Shown here one piece after another: positions 1 through 8,255 of a stretch of 64,000 bases of DNA; the first letter of the stretch is position 1, and the number at the start of each line of letters is the position of its first letter. Position numbers and translations under genes: made by a program. Source of the DNA: CALOBA01 sp942491465 (GTDB lineage: Bacteria > Pseudomonadota > Gammaproteobacteria > Chromatiales > Chromatiaceae); contig CALOBA010000045.1 in NCBI GenBank assembly GCA_942491465.1, positions 186,001 to 250,000 on the forward strand. The letters run 5' to 3'. Under the pieces are notes generated by a model. That model was not told the DNA's origin. It did not search any database and worked only from the letters and a program-made list of their open reading frames with translations.

Positions 1-278
1 AATTCGCGCTGCATGCGCTTGATGGCGTCGATGTTGTCTTTGCGGAAGTCGGCGATGGCGCGCACCGGGCTGTTGTGGGCAACGAAGTCGTCGCAGCTCC
101 GCGGCAACAGCAGCATCTGGCTCGGATCAAAGCCGCGCTTGTAGCGCCGACCGCGGGCAACGTCGCGGCAGGCGGCCGCCAACGGCTTCGGCGCCGACGC
201 CGCGGCGTCGTCCGGGGGCGGCTCCAGCAGGGTCAGTTGCTCGGCTTTGCGGGGTGCTTGGCGGGCTGTGGCAGGCAT
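1..278 (-). pseudogene. IS1182-type transposase remnant, internally deleted, runs off the left edge
   Basis: Reading leftwards from an ATG at 278, the frame is open to base 1. It gives a Pro/Ala-rich leader and then KRGFDPSQMLLLPRSCDDF and AHNSPVRAIADFRKDN. The first part resembles the N-terminus of IS1182-like (DDE) transposases, where a 'dnPVRaID' motif follows the LLP segment. The second part, ADFRKDNxxAI, normally lies about 100 residues further on, after the DNA-binding helices. The two are joined directly here, so the copy looks internally deleted and unlikely to be active. The 3' end lies outside the window. The family name comes from motif memory, not a search. Confidence 0.6.
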
Positions 279-480
279 GGCTCTCGGCGGCGGCAGCGCC
301 CGAGCGGGCGCGTCAACGGTGTCCCGCCATTGTATCACTCGTGCCCCATTGGTTCGCGGGCGCGGTTGGATACTTGCACAGTCTCTGGAGCGCCGTGACG
401 ATCAATGCAGGCGGAAGGCTACGCGATGCCGCGCTCGACGCGATCCGGCTCGTTTCCGGTCGATCCGGGCGGTTGAAGGC

Positions 481-642
481 ATGAGCTATCTGGTCGATAC
501 CAACGTCATCAGCGAACATCAGGTCGACATGCGGATCGCGGCAACGGCGCAGGTTCACCAGCTCACCCTGGTGACCCGCAACAGCAAAGACTTCGAAGGT
601 TGCGGCGTCGGGCTGTTGAATCCCTTCAGCGACGGACCTTGA
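481..642 (+). pseudogene. VapC-family PIN-domain toxin remnant (internally deleted)
   Basis: The 53-codon frame starts MSYLVDTNVISE, the typical N-terminus of a VapC/FitB PIN ribonuclease with the first catalytic Asp. It continues directly with DMRIAATAQVHQLTLVTRNS and ends KDFEGCGVGLLNPF, the typical C-terminus. About 80 residues of the usual ~135 are missing between the halves, including the central conserved acidic residue, so a working nuclease is unlikely. A preceding frame stops in an ATGA overlap at 481-484, as vapB-vapC pairs often do, but I cannot recognise an antitoxin in it. The next gene begins at 810. Confidence 0.65.
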
Positions 643-809
643 TTCGGGAACCGCTCGGCCACGGTTGACGCCTGTCCTTGAGCCGACCGCTTCGGCAGGT
701 GCATGCTGGCCCGCCCTCGGTTCGGGCCTGCCTCAGGCTCGCCGATCCTTCCCCATCGGGTCTGGCATCAATCTTCGATCCCCTCGGCGCCAGACCCACT
801 GCCGAGCCT

Positions 810-1388
810 ATGCCAGTGACCGATCATCTGCTCCGACCATTAAGGCTCGCCGCGCTCGCGGTCGGCCTCTGCGTCCTCATCCTCGTCGTCCGCGGCGGGA
901 GTCCCTGGACCCTGATCCAGTACTTCGACGACATCAACGCGATGCATGTCGGCATCGCCGCGGTGAAGGACCCGCACTCAGCGGCTCTCAAGGTCCATGC
1001 CACCACCGGCGACAGCAAGGTCTGGGTGACCTTTCTGCCGCCCGCCGGGATGGTCGATACCGACCGGGGACTCGCCTGGCAGGTCTTGGGCGCGTCGGGG
1101 CATGGCAGCATCGCGGTCACCGATGCCATCGCCCGCGCGACCGCAAAGCCCATCCACGAGCTGCGCCACGCGGGTCCCACCTACAGCTCGTTCGTCATCT
1201 ACGATGCGGCGGCACCGGGCAGCGCGATCGGGCTCCTCGATGAACTCATCGCCGGTGGGACCCTGATCCTGCGCTGGCCGCAGGCGGGTGGCGGCGACGG
1301 CATCGCCCGTTTTGACCTCCGAGGTTCCGCAGCGGCCATAGCACAGGTTTGGGCGCTGGCCAAGACGGCGGCGAGCAACGCGCCCTAA
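810..1388 (+). CDS. hypothetical protein with one N-terminal membrane segment
   Basis: This 192-residue product is not recognised. Residues about 9-27 (RPLRLAALAVGLCVLILVV) form a hydrophobic segment after a short basic stretch, so the protein is probably anchored in the inner membrane. The remaining ~160 residues would then lie in the periplasm. There is no cysteine pattern or known motif. The frame is open back to 678, but the ATG at 810 puts the membrane anchor at the N-terminus and is the more natural start. The stop codon directly abuts the left end of repeat copy 1 (1389-1488). Confidence 0.6.
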   Translation: MPVTDHLLRPLRLAALAVGLCVLILVVRGGSPWTLIQYFDDINAMHVGIAAVKDPHSAALKVHATTGDSKVWVTFLPPAGMVDTDRGLAWQVLGASGHGSIAVTDAIARATAKPIHELRHAGPTYSSFVIYDAAAPGSAIGLLDELIAGGTLILRWPQAGGGDGIARFDLRGSAAAIAQVWALAKTAASNAP

Positions 1389-1488
1389 GTCAAGGTTCAG
1401 AAACAAGTGGTGCAGACGCAACCACGAAACGGCCAATCAAAAGGCTCCGCGAGCGGGGGTCTGCGCCACTTGTTTTTGAACCGATGCT
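1389..1488. repeat. dispersed ~100-bp inverted repeat, copy 1
   Basis: The left arm begins GTCAAGGTTCAGAAACAAGT and the right arm ends CCACTTGTTTTTGAACCGAT, which is close to its reverse complement. The arms are about 26 bases with a ~38-base centre. The same sequence recurs at 6558-6657 with about 12 differences by hand alignment, and in part, inverted, at 12081-12140. It contains no gene. It could be a MITE-like non-autonomous element, or a hairpin that acts at gene ends: here it starts immediately after the stop codon of the preceding gene. Confidence 0.8.
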
Positions 1489-1613
1489 AAGCGGGGTCGG
1501 GGGTTGGCGAAGCTCGCCATCATGTACCCAAGCCCGGGGCGCCTGAGGCTTGATGCGTTATCCGGTCTGGTTGCTATGCTTGGCATCAGCAAGGTTGACC
1601 ATCGGTGCGCATC

Positions 1614-2405
1614 ATGATCCGGTTTCTCCATGTCCCACATGTCCCAAGCCTGCCTCGGTCTGTTGCCTGCGCCGCCGCTGCGGTGGTGGCGCTCCTGGCC
1701 TGTCTGTTCGTGAGCGCCGGGCCCGTCGCCGCCGAGCGCTGGCACGGGGCGCTGCAAGGCGGCGGTTCGCTGCAGGTCGATCCGCGCACCCACCGGGCCG
1801 TTCGAGATTACGACGGCGTGGAGCGGCCGGCCTGGGACGGGGTGCATCGGCTGCAAGACGGCTCGACGGTGATCATCCGCGACGGCATCGCGGTGCCGAC
1901 CGAGCAGATGTATCGGGCCTGGGAGGGCGGCGGCGGGGCGCAGGCGACCTTCGCCGAGCGTTACTGCGATCAGCTCGCGCGTAAGACCTGCGGCTTCGAC
2001 AACGCCTGCCGCACGGCGGCGGCCTGTCTGCAAGCCCGCAGCCTGCGTGCCGATGAGGTCCGCGAGCAGGCGGGGCGCTCGGCGCGGGTGGGTGGGCCGG
2101 CGCAAGCGCCAACCGGCGAGCGCTGCCGTGTCGCGCTGACCGACCCGGGCTTCCCGCCTTGCCGCAGCCTCGAGGCCGCAGCCGGCGACAGCCGTTGCCG
2201 CGCGCTGGTCGATCAGGCCTGCGGCGTCGACGGGGGTTGTTCCGGCAGCCAGGCCTGTGATGCTGCCCGCCAGCTATTGAATATGGAAACCGAGGAGCGG
2301 CTGGTCAACGACAATCCCGCGGTGATGTCGGCGACCGGGCAGCAGTGCCTGGAGGCCCTTGGTAATCCCTTCTTTGTTCGTTGCGGGGCGGGGTCGGGGC
2401 AATGA
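1614..2405 (+). CDS. secreted cysteine-rich hypothetical protein
   Basis: The 263-residue product begins with a clear signal peptide: a hydrophobic core of Ala/Val/Leu around residues 18-37 and a likely cleavage after GPVAA. The mature part carries about 12 cysteines in recurring short spacings, such as RKTCGFDNACRTAAACL and DQACGVDGGCSGSQAC. Each spacing sits before an Ala/Arg-rich helix, which suggests a repeated disulfide-bonded unit exported to the periplasm. No family is recognised. An in-frame GTG at 1605 would add three residues; the ATG at 1614 is preferred. It is a single gene flanked by non-coding DNA on both sides. Confidence 0.6.
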   Translation: MIRFLHVPHVPSLPRSVACAAAAVVALLACLFVSAGPVAAERWHGALQGGGSLQVDPRTHRAVRDYDGVERPAWDGVHRLQDGSTVIIRDGIAVPTEQMYRAWEGGGGAQATFAERYCDQLARKTCGFDNACRTAAACLQARSLRADEVREQAGRSARVGGPAQAPTGERCRVALTDPGFPPCRSLEAAAGDSRCRALVDQACGVDGGCSGSQACDAARQLLNMETEERLVNDNPAVMSATGQQCLEALGNPFFVRCGAGSGQ

Positions 2406-2681
2406 TTGGGCGGATCATCCTACTGCCTACTGAGCCGACGGCTTAGGAAGAATTCAGAAACAAAGTGAACATGTCAGCTCACGTTGGTCGTTGTCGTTGT
2501 CGTAATCGTCGTCGGATGCTTGATTGCAACATCGTTGGAATGAGAATGACCATTCCGCCTCATTGCGCCTCGCCCGGACCCACGCGGGACGCACCCTCGA
2601 GGCCGTTCAACTGCTCTTTCTAGGATGATGGGGCGGATCGTTTAACTTGTTAGTGAACCGTTACTTAGGCTGGGTCTGCGC
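2406..2681. other. non-coding gap between two convergent genes
   Basis: No gene is visible. Near 2453 there is a short piece, AATTCAGAAACAAAGTG, that resembles one arm of the dispersed inverted repeat. Near 2484-2515 there is a short TCGTTGTCGT-rich stretch resembling the hexanucleotide tract at 28121-28237. GGGCGGATCATCC near 2406 and GGATGATGGGGCGGATC near 2622 are related pieces of sequence. This looks like decayed repeat material. Confidence 0.5.
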
Positions 2682-4106
2682 TCAGGCCCGGTCCTGGGCA
2701 GGCAGCAGCCGTTGCCATCCGCTACGCTTGACGCGCTTGGGGCGCGCGCGCAGGGCCTCGCGCAGTTCGATCAGGGCGTCCTGCAGGGCCTCTTCGATGA
2801 CCGGATGGTAGAACGGCATGTCGAGGGCCTGGTCGACGGTCATGCCGGTCTCGATGGCCCAACTGAGCAGGTGGGCGAGGTGCTCGCAGCGGGGGCCGAC
2901 CATGGCGGCGCCGAGTATGCGACCGCTGCGGCGCTCGGCATAGACGCGCATCAGGCCGCGGTTTTGGCCCATGATCAGCGCCCGACCGACGGGGCCGAAG
3001 CGTTGCTGGGCGACCGCGGTGCGTGGCTCGTCGAGCTCCTGCCACTGCCGCCCGACGATGGCGATGTTCGGCTCGGAGAAGATGATGGCCATCGGCGTGC
3101 GGCCGCGGTAGCGGCGCTTGCGCCGGTGCACGGCATTGAAGCCGGCGATGCGGCCCTGCTCGGCGGCGCGCTGCAGGTTGGCGATGCCGCCGGTGGCGTC
3201 GCCGGCCAGGTAGATGGGCAGCTTCGGCAGCTTTAGCGTGGTCGGATCGAATAGCGGCACACCCGCGGCGTTGCGGGGGATGCCGAGCCGGTCGAGGTGT
3301 AGTGAGTCCAGGTTGGCATGGCGGCCGACGGCGAAGAAGACCTTCTCGACCGCGGCCTCGTGCTCGCCGCTGCGCACCAGAAAGCCGCCGTCGCGGCGGG
3401 TGATCTCGGGCTCATGGCCGAAGAACAGCGGGAACTCGCGCCGGAAGATGTCGATGGCGGCGCGGTTGACGGCCGGGTCGCTGATCCGCGCCAAGCGCTC
3501 GTGGTGGTCGAAGCCGGTGACCTGGATGCCGAGCCGATGCAGGGCCTGGCCGATCTCCAGCCCGATCGGCCCGAGGCCGATGACGGCGACGGATTCGGGT
3601 AGCTGCTCCTGGTCGAACAGGGTGTCGACGGCGAGCACGCCATCGACCCCATCCCACTGGGGCGGTACCACGGAGCGGGCACCGGTGGCGATGATGACGG
3701 CCTTGGGCTCGATGATGCGCTCACCGACCCGGAGCCGGCTGGTGTCGAGAAACTCGGCGTAGCCTTCGATGAGATGGTCGGTGTCCATCTCGTCGGTGGT
3801 GTTGGCCAGCACCAGGTCGACGAAGGTATCGCGCAGGTCGCGGACATGCTCCAGGGCCGCCTGCTGATCGATCTGCAGGTGCTCGCCGCCCTCGACGCCG
3901 TAGCGTTCGAGCCGCTCGCGCGCCTGGTAGGTGTCGGCCAGGTGGATCGCGACCTTGGACGGCATACAACCGATCCGCGCGCAGGTGGTGCCCAGCGGGC
4001 CGCCGTTGATCAGGACCCAGCGGTCGGTGACCTTGCGGACCTCTTTGACGGCGTTCAGCCCGGCGTGGCCGGCACCGATGATGGCGACATCGACTTGAGT
4101 GGTCAT
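2682..4106 (-). CDS. dihydrolipoamide-dehydrogenase-family flavoprotein
   Basis: This is a 474-residue class-I pyridine-nucleotide disulfide oxidoreductase. It has an N-terminal FAD motif (IIGAGHAG), the redox-active disulfide GTTCARIGCMPSK with four residues between the cysteines, a central NAD(P) motif (VIGLGPIGLEIG), the second FAD motif (YLAGDATGG) and a C-terminal dimerisation domain. The C-terminal MPFYHPVIEEAL supplies the His-Glu base pair of the partner subunit. Such enzymes reoxidise dihydrolipoamide or a related dithiol with NAD+. No 2-oxoacid dehydrogenase genes are adjacent, so the partner is unknown; a mercuric-reductase-like or transhydrogenase-like role is possible. The ATG at 4106, with GAGG about 10 bases upstream, is preferred to the longer frame from 4265. 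Confidence 0.88.
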   Translation of the reverse strand: MTTQVDVAIIGAGHAGLNAVKEVRKVTDRWVLINGGPLGTTCARIGCMPSKVAIHLADTYQARERLERYGVEGGEHLQIDQQAALEHVRDLRDTFVDLVLANTTDEMDTDHLIEGYAEFLDTSRLRVGERIIEPKAVIIATGARSVVPPQWDGVDGVLAVDTLFDQEQLPESVAVIGLGPIGLEIGQALHRLGIQVTGFDHHERLARISDPAVNRAAIDIFRREFPLFFGHEPEITRRDGGFLVRSGEHEAAVEKVFFAVGRHANLDSLHLDRLGIPRNAAGVPLFDPTTLKLPKLPIYLAGDATGGIANLQRAAEQGRIAGFNAVHRRKRRYRGRTPMAIIFSEPNIAIVGRQWQELDEPRTAVAQQRFGPVGRALIMGQNRGLMRVYAERRSGRILGAAMVGPRCEHLAHLLSWAIETGMTVDQALDMPFYHPVIEEALQDALIELREALRARPKRVKRSGWQRLLPAQDRA

Positions 4107-4356
4107 AGGTTGGTCCTCGCGGAGAAAAACTGGCCGGTCGCGGTGGGCGACCTCGGGGCGGAAAGATCCTCGGTGCGCATCCGCGCATGACGGCGACTCT
4201 TCGACAGCCTGGATGTTTGCGCGAGAGCAACGATATTTGTCGTCGCTTTGGCGTTGGCCGTCCACCGATAGTCTCGCTTAGGCGAAATTGTCCCTGGTTT
4301 GGCGGGCCTTGAGGATTGGAATCGGCCCCGATGTCCGTCGGAAATAACCTAATGTC

Positions 4357-5680
4357 TTACTCGGAGATGTCCGCCCCCGCGTCGGCGACCCGCACCGCGT
4401 AGGTCGCCGGGAAGCAGCAGCTGAAGACGCTGCCGTGGTCGGGCTCGCTGCTGATGGTCAGCCGGGCCTGGTACCGGTTCAGCACATGCTTGACGATGGC
4501 CAGGCCGAGGCCGGTGCCGCCGGAGGCCCGCGAGCGGGCCTTGTCGACGCGGTAGAAGCGCTCGGTCAGCCGCGGCATATGCTGCGGGTCGATGCCGGGG
4601 CCGTCGTCGCGGACCGAGAAGCAGGGGCCGGTGAGGTCCGCGCGCCATTCGAGCTGGATATGGGTGCCGTCCGGGGTGTGCTTGACGGCGTTGAAGACCA
4701 GGTTGGAGAAGGCGCTGTGCAGCTCGGCGGGGTTGCCGCGCAGCTGCAGGGTCTCATCGATGTGGTAGCTGAAGCGATGGGCGCCGCGGCTGAGGGCGCG
4801 GGCATCGGCCAAGATCAGATGAATTTCATCGGCGACGTTGATGGTCTCCGTGGGGGGGGGCGTGCTCGTCCATCTCCAGCCGCGACAGGGTCAGCAGGTC
4901 CTCGATGATCGAGCGCATGCGCTCGGCCTGGTTGCGCATCAGCGTCAGCGGGCGGCGGTGGGCGTCCGCCGTCTGCGCCGACTCCATCAGGTTCTCGACG
5001 AAGCCGGCGATCACCGTCAGCGGTGTGCGCAGCTCGTGGGAGACGTTGGCGACGAAGTCGCGCCGGATCATGTTCAAGTGGTAGATCTTGGTGATGTCGC
5101 GACCGACCACCAGGCGCTGGCGCTTGCGCTCGCCGAACGGGGCGACGCGGATCGACAACATCCGCGTGCGGTCGTGCTCCGGGGCCAACTCCAGCGGACG
5201 GACGTAGTCCGCGGCGCTGATGTAGTCTGCCAACTCCGGGTGGGCGATGACATCGGTCAGCCGCCGGCCCAGGTCCCGCGGTCGGACGATGTTCAGCAAC
5301 GGCTCGGCGGCCGGATTGACCCATTCGATGCGCTTGGCCTTGTCAAGCACCATGAGCGCATCGGGCACCGAGTCCGCCGCCTCGCGGAAACGGCGGGTGA
5401 AACGTACCTGGCGCTTGCGCCCGCGCCGGGCGCGTTGCTGATACTGGGCGATGCTGCGGTAGACGTCGCCCCAGACGCCGTGGGGAAACGGCGGCACCAG
5501 CCGGTGGTGGCGGGAGATCAGGTGCACCAGCTGGCCGAGCAGGAACAGATGGCGGACCAGATAGAGCAGGATCGGGATCAGCAGCGCCGTGGCCGGCTCC
5601 AGGCCGAGCAGCCCGAGGCCGATCGCGGCGGCGGGGACGGCGGCGGCGAGCGCGAGCTCGGTGATCAGGGATAGGCGCAT
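4357..5680 (-). pseudogene. phoR: PhoR phosphate-sensor histidine kinase, frameshifted in a nine-base homopolymer
   Basis: The reading starts MRLSLITEL at 5680 with two hydrophobic segments. It continues through a PAS domain (about residues 110-200) and the HisKA box FVANVSHELRTPLT, then leaves frame in a run of nine C on the coding strand (4852-4860). The downstream frame carries the ATPase domain: N-box NLVFNAVKHTPDG, DDGPGID, and GGTGLGLAIVKHVL. With eight C the two halves join as MDEHAPPTETINVADEI, giving a ~440-residue PhoR of normal length. PhoR phosphorylates PhoB when phosphate is scarce. The extra base could be a real mutation, slipped-strand variation or a sequencing error. The gene follows phoB by 22 bases in one operon. 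Confidence 0.85.
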
Positions 5681-5702
5681 CTCAGCCGTGGCGCTGCGCA
5701 GG

Positions 5703-6386
5703 CTATTGCTTGTCCGAGAACCGGTAGCCGACGCCGCGCACGGTCTGCAGCAGCTGCTCGTGGCCGGTCTTCTCCAGCGCCTTGCGCAGCCGGCGCACAT
5801 GGACATCGACGGTGCGCTCTTCCACATAGACCTGATCGCCCCAGACCTGGTCGAGCAGCTGGGAGCGGCTGAAGGCGCGGTCGCTGTGGGTCATGAAGAA
5901 GTGCAGCAGTCGGTATTCGGTGGGGGCCACATCGATCTGGGTGCCGTTGGCGCTGACGCGGTGGCTTACGTTGTCGATCTTCAGACCGCCGATCTCGATC
6001 TCGTCCTGCGGCTCCTCGGGCTTGGTGCGGCGCAGCACGGCGTTGACGCGGGCGACCATTTCGCGCGGCGAGAAGGGCTTGGAGATGTAGTCGTCGACGC
6101 CGGTGTCGAGGCCCTTGACGCGGTCCTCTTCCTCGCCGCGGGCGCTGATCATGATGATCGGCATCAGTCGGGTCTTGGGGCTCTGCTTGAGCTGGGCGGC
6201 CAGCTCCAGGCCGGAGCGGCCGGGCAGCATCCAGTCGAGCAGCATCAGGTCCGGGGCGTCGCCGAGGAGCTTGCGCGCCTCGTCGGCATGGCCGGCCTCG
6301 AGCACCTCGAAGCCGTGCTCTTCGAGGGCGAAGCGCGTCACCTCGCGGATGTCGGGCTCGTCGTCAACAATCAGTACCTTGGGCAT
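5703..6386 (-). CDS. phoB: PhoB phosphate-regulon response regulator
   Basis: The 227-residue protein has an N-terminal receiver domain and a C-terminal OmpR/PhoB winged-helix DNA-binding domain. The receiver has acidic residues DDE at 9-10, the phospho-acceptor Asp51 in LLDWMLPG, and the Lys of YISKPF. The DNA-binding domain shows VAPTEYRLLHFF and ERTVDVHVRRLRKAL. Length and motif spacing match PhoB. When phosphorylated it would bind Pho boxes and activate phosphate uptake genes. It is the first gene of the phoB-phoR operon. No clear Pho box was seen in the ~170 bases upstream of it before the repeat. Confidence 0.95.
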   Translation of the reverse strand: MPKVLIVDDEPDIREVTRFALEEHGFEVLEAGHADEARKLLGDAPDLMLLDWMLPGRSGLELAAQLKQSPKTRLMPIIMISARGEEEDRVKGLDTGVDDYISKPFSPREMVARVNAVLRRTKPEEPQDEIEIGGLKIDNVSHRVSANGTQIDVAPTEYRLLHFFMTHSDRAFSRSQLLDQVWGDQVYVEERTVDVHVRRLRKALEKTGHEQLLQTVRGVGYRFSDKQ

Positions 6387-6752
6387 GGTGGGCGGGTTCT
6401 TGGGTGGATAATCGGGTGGCGCAATGATATGTCCGCGGGGTTACCGTGGGATGACGAGGTGGCCGTGGATTGCCTTGCATCCGCGGTTGGAGGGGCATTT
6501 CGGCTGGTGGCGGGCGCGGGTCGGGCGCGACCAGGTCTTGTCGTCGTGCGCCCCTGGGTCAAGGTTCAGAAACAAGTGGTGCAGACGCAACCCCCAAACG
6601 GGCAATCCAAAGGCTCAGCGAACGGGCGTATGCACCGCTTGTTTCTGAACCGATCCTGAGTATAGGCCCGAGCAATGGGCACGCATGCTGCTGTAACATT
6701 GCGATTTGCGATTTCGATCCGCACCGGGTCGTTTCCGAGCACGAGGTCGATG
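6387..6752. other. divergent intergenic region between phoB and nudF
   Basis: This 366-base gap separates the divergent phoB and nudF genes. It must carry both promoters, but I could not pick convincing -35/-10 pairs. Its main feature is repeat copy 2 (6558-6657), which sits between the two presumed promoters. I see no small gene. Confidence 0.6.
6558..6657. repeat. dispersed ~100-bp inverted repeat, copy 2
   Basis: The arms are 6563-6588 and 6626-6651. They are 26 bases each and match at 24 positions, giving a strong long hairpin with a 37-base centre. The full unit aligns end to end with copy 1 at 1389-1488, about 88 of 100 positions by eye. It lies in the phoB-nudF divergent intergenic region and has no coding capacity. 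Confidence 0.85.
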
Positions 6753-7298
6753 ATGACAAAAAAGAAGCACGAGGGTGCGCAGCATGGCCGGCAACGGCTC
6801 TATCAGGGCCGGGTCATCGACCTGAATCTGGAGCATGTGCACCTGCCCGGCGGCCAGGAGGTGGACCTGGAGATCGTCCGCCACCCGGGCGGCGCGGCGG
6901 TGGTCGCCGTCGATGCCGAGCAGCGGGTCTGTCTGTTGCGCCAGTACCGCCATGCCGCCGACGGCTGGCTGTGGGAGCTGCCCGCCGGCAAGCTCGATCC
7001 GGGGGAGGCCCCCGAGGTCACGGCGCTGCGCGAACTGGCCGAGGAGGCCGGGGTCGAGGCCGATCGGCTGACCGGGCTCGGGCTGATGCACAGCTCCCCC
7101 GGGGTCTGCACCGAGATCATCCACCTGTATATGGCCCGGGATCTGAGCCCGACACCGATCGCCCACGAACACGGCGAGATCATCGAGATCCACTGGGAGC
7201 CCCTGTCGGAGGTGCTGATCTGGTGCGATGAGGGCAAGATCACCGACGCCAAGACGCTGATCGGCCTGTACCGGGCCGCCGCGCTGCTGCGGGAGTGA
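6753..7298 (+). CDS. nudF: ADP-ribose pyrophosphatase (Nudix hydrolase)
   Basis: The 181-residue Nudix protein has a complete Nudix box, GKLDPGEAPEVTALRELAEE followed by AG, with the REL-EE metal ligands. It is preceded by LWELPAG, as in the ADP-ribose pyrophosphatase subgroup. It would hydrolyse ADP-ribose to AMP and ribose 5-phosphate in the cytoplasm. Later residues (SSPGVCTEIIHLY) also match the family. The start is placed at the second of two adjacent ATGs (6750 and 6753), which has GAGG 6 bases upstream; the frame is open further upstream. The ABC-transporter gene follows almost immediately, so the two may be co-transcribed. Confidence 0.9.
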   Translation: MTKKKHEGAQHGRQRLYQGRVIDLNLEHVHLPGGQEVDLEIVRHPGGAAVVAVDAEQRVCLLRQYRHAADGWLWELPAGKLDPGEAPEVTALRELAEEAGVEADRLTGLGLMHSSPGVCTEIIHLYMARDLSPTPIAHEHGEIIEIHWEPLSEVLIWCDEGKITDAKTLIGLYRAAALLRE

Positions 7299-7328
7299 TC
7301 GGCCATCGCCGGCACCGAACCCAGCGCG

Positions 7329-8255
7329 ATTCAGACCGAACCGCTGCTCGAGGTCGAGGCGGTGGAGCGTCGCTACGGGCATCGCTTGGCCCTCGGCGGG
7401 CTGGACCTGCGGCTTGACCGCGGCGAGGTCCTGGGTCTGCTCGGCCCCAACGGCGCCGGTAAGAGCACCTGTCTGCGCATCCTCTCCGGCAATCTCGCGC
7501 CGAGTGCCGGGCGGGTGGCCATCGCCGGCGTGGATCTGGCGCGGGAGCCCCTGCGCGCCAAGCGGCGGCTCGGCTACCTGCCCGAGCGCGCGCCGATCTA
7601 CCCGGAGTTGACCGTGGACGAGTACCTGCGCTTCTGCGCCCGGCTGCGGCGGCTGCCGCGGCGCGCAGTCACCGAGGCGGTGGATCGAACCAAGGCCCGC
7701 ACCGGGCTGGCGCGGGCCGGCTCGCGGTTGCTCGGGCGCCTGTCCAAGGGCTGGCGCCAGCGTGTGGGCCTGGCCCAGGCCCTGGTCCATGACCCGGATC
7801 TGATCATCCTCGACGAGCCCACCGACGGTCTCGACCCGGTGCAGACCCGCGAGGTCCGCTCCCTGATCGCCGAGCTGGCCGAGCATGCGGCGGTGATCCT
7901 GGCCAGCCATGTGCTGCCGGAGGTGCAGGCGGTCTGCAGCCGGGTGCTGATCCTGCTCGACGGCCAGGTCCGGCACCAGGCCGACCTGCGCGCCGAGGCC
8001 GCCGGGCCGCGCTGGATGCGGGTGCGGCTGGAGCGGCCCGCAACCGTCGAGGGGCTGGCGATGCTGGCGCCGGTGGCCGCGGCGGAGCCGGCCGGGCGCC
8101 GTTGCTTTCGCATTGCGCTGGCGCAGGACGCCACCGCAGCCCGGTTGGCGCGGGAGCTGGTGGCGCAGCGGCTGGGGCTTGCGGAGCTGACCGCGGAGCG
8201 CACCGACCTGGAGCGCGTCTTCTTTCAGAGTGTCGGCGTCGAGGCCGGCCCATGA
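7329..8255 (+). CDS. ABC transporter ATPase, GldA/CcmA type
   Basis: This is an ATP-binding subunit of about 300 residues. It has Walker A LLGPNGAGKST, signature LSKGWRQRVGLAQ, Walker B LIILDEPTDGLD and the H-loop ASHVLPEV. The ~90-residue C-terminal extension is typical of GldA-like ATPases for ABC-2 exporters. The start is uncertain. The first ordinary start is GTG at 7362, but the preceding in-frame codons read EPLLEVEAVERRYG, which is how homologues normally begin. That implies initiation at a rare codon upstream, for example ATT at 7329 or CTG at 7344. The gene overlaps the permease gene by ATGA at 8252-8255. Confidence 0.88.
   Translation: MQTEPLLEVEAVERRYGHRLALGGLDLRLDRGEVLGLLGPNGAGKSTCLRILSGNLAPSAGRVAIAGVDLAREPLRAKRRLGYLPERAPIYPELTVDEYLRFCARLRRLPRRAVTEAVDRTKARTGLARAGSRLLGRLSKGWRQRVGLAQALVHDPDLIILDEPTDGLDPVQTREVRSLIAELAEHAAVILASHVLPEVQAVCSRVLILLDGQVRHQADLRAEAAGPRWMRVRLERPATVEGLAMLAPVAAAEPAGRRCFRIALAQDATAARLARELVAQRLGLAELTAERTDLERVFFQSVGVEAGP

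Noticed and set aside
254..484. Possible vapB antitoxin ending in the ATGA overlap with the vapC remnant
   Set aside because: The frame has no recognisable antitoxin DNA-binding motif; only the overlap hints at it.
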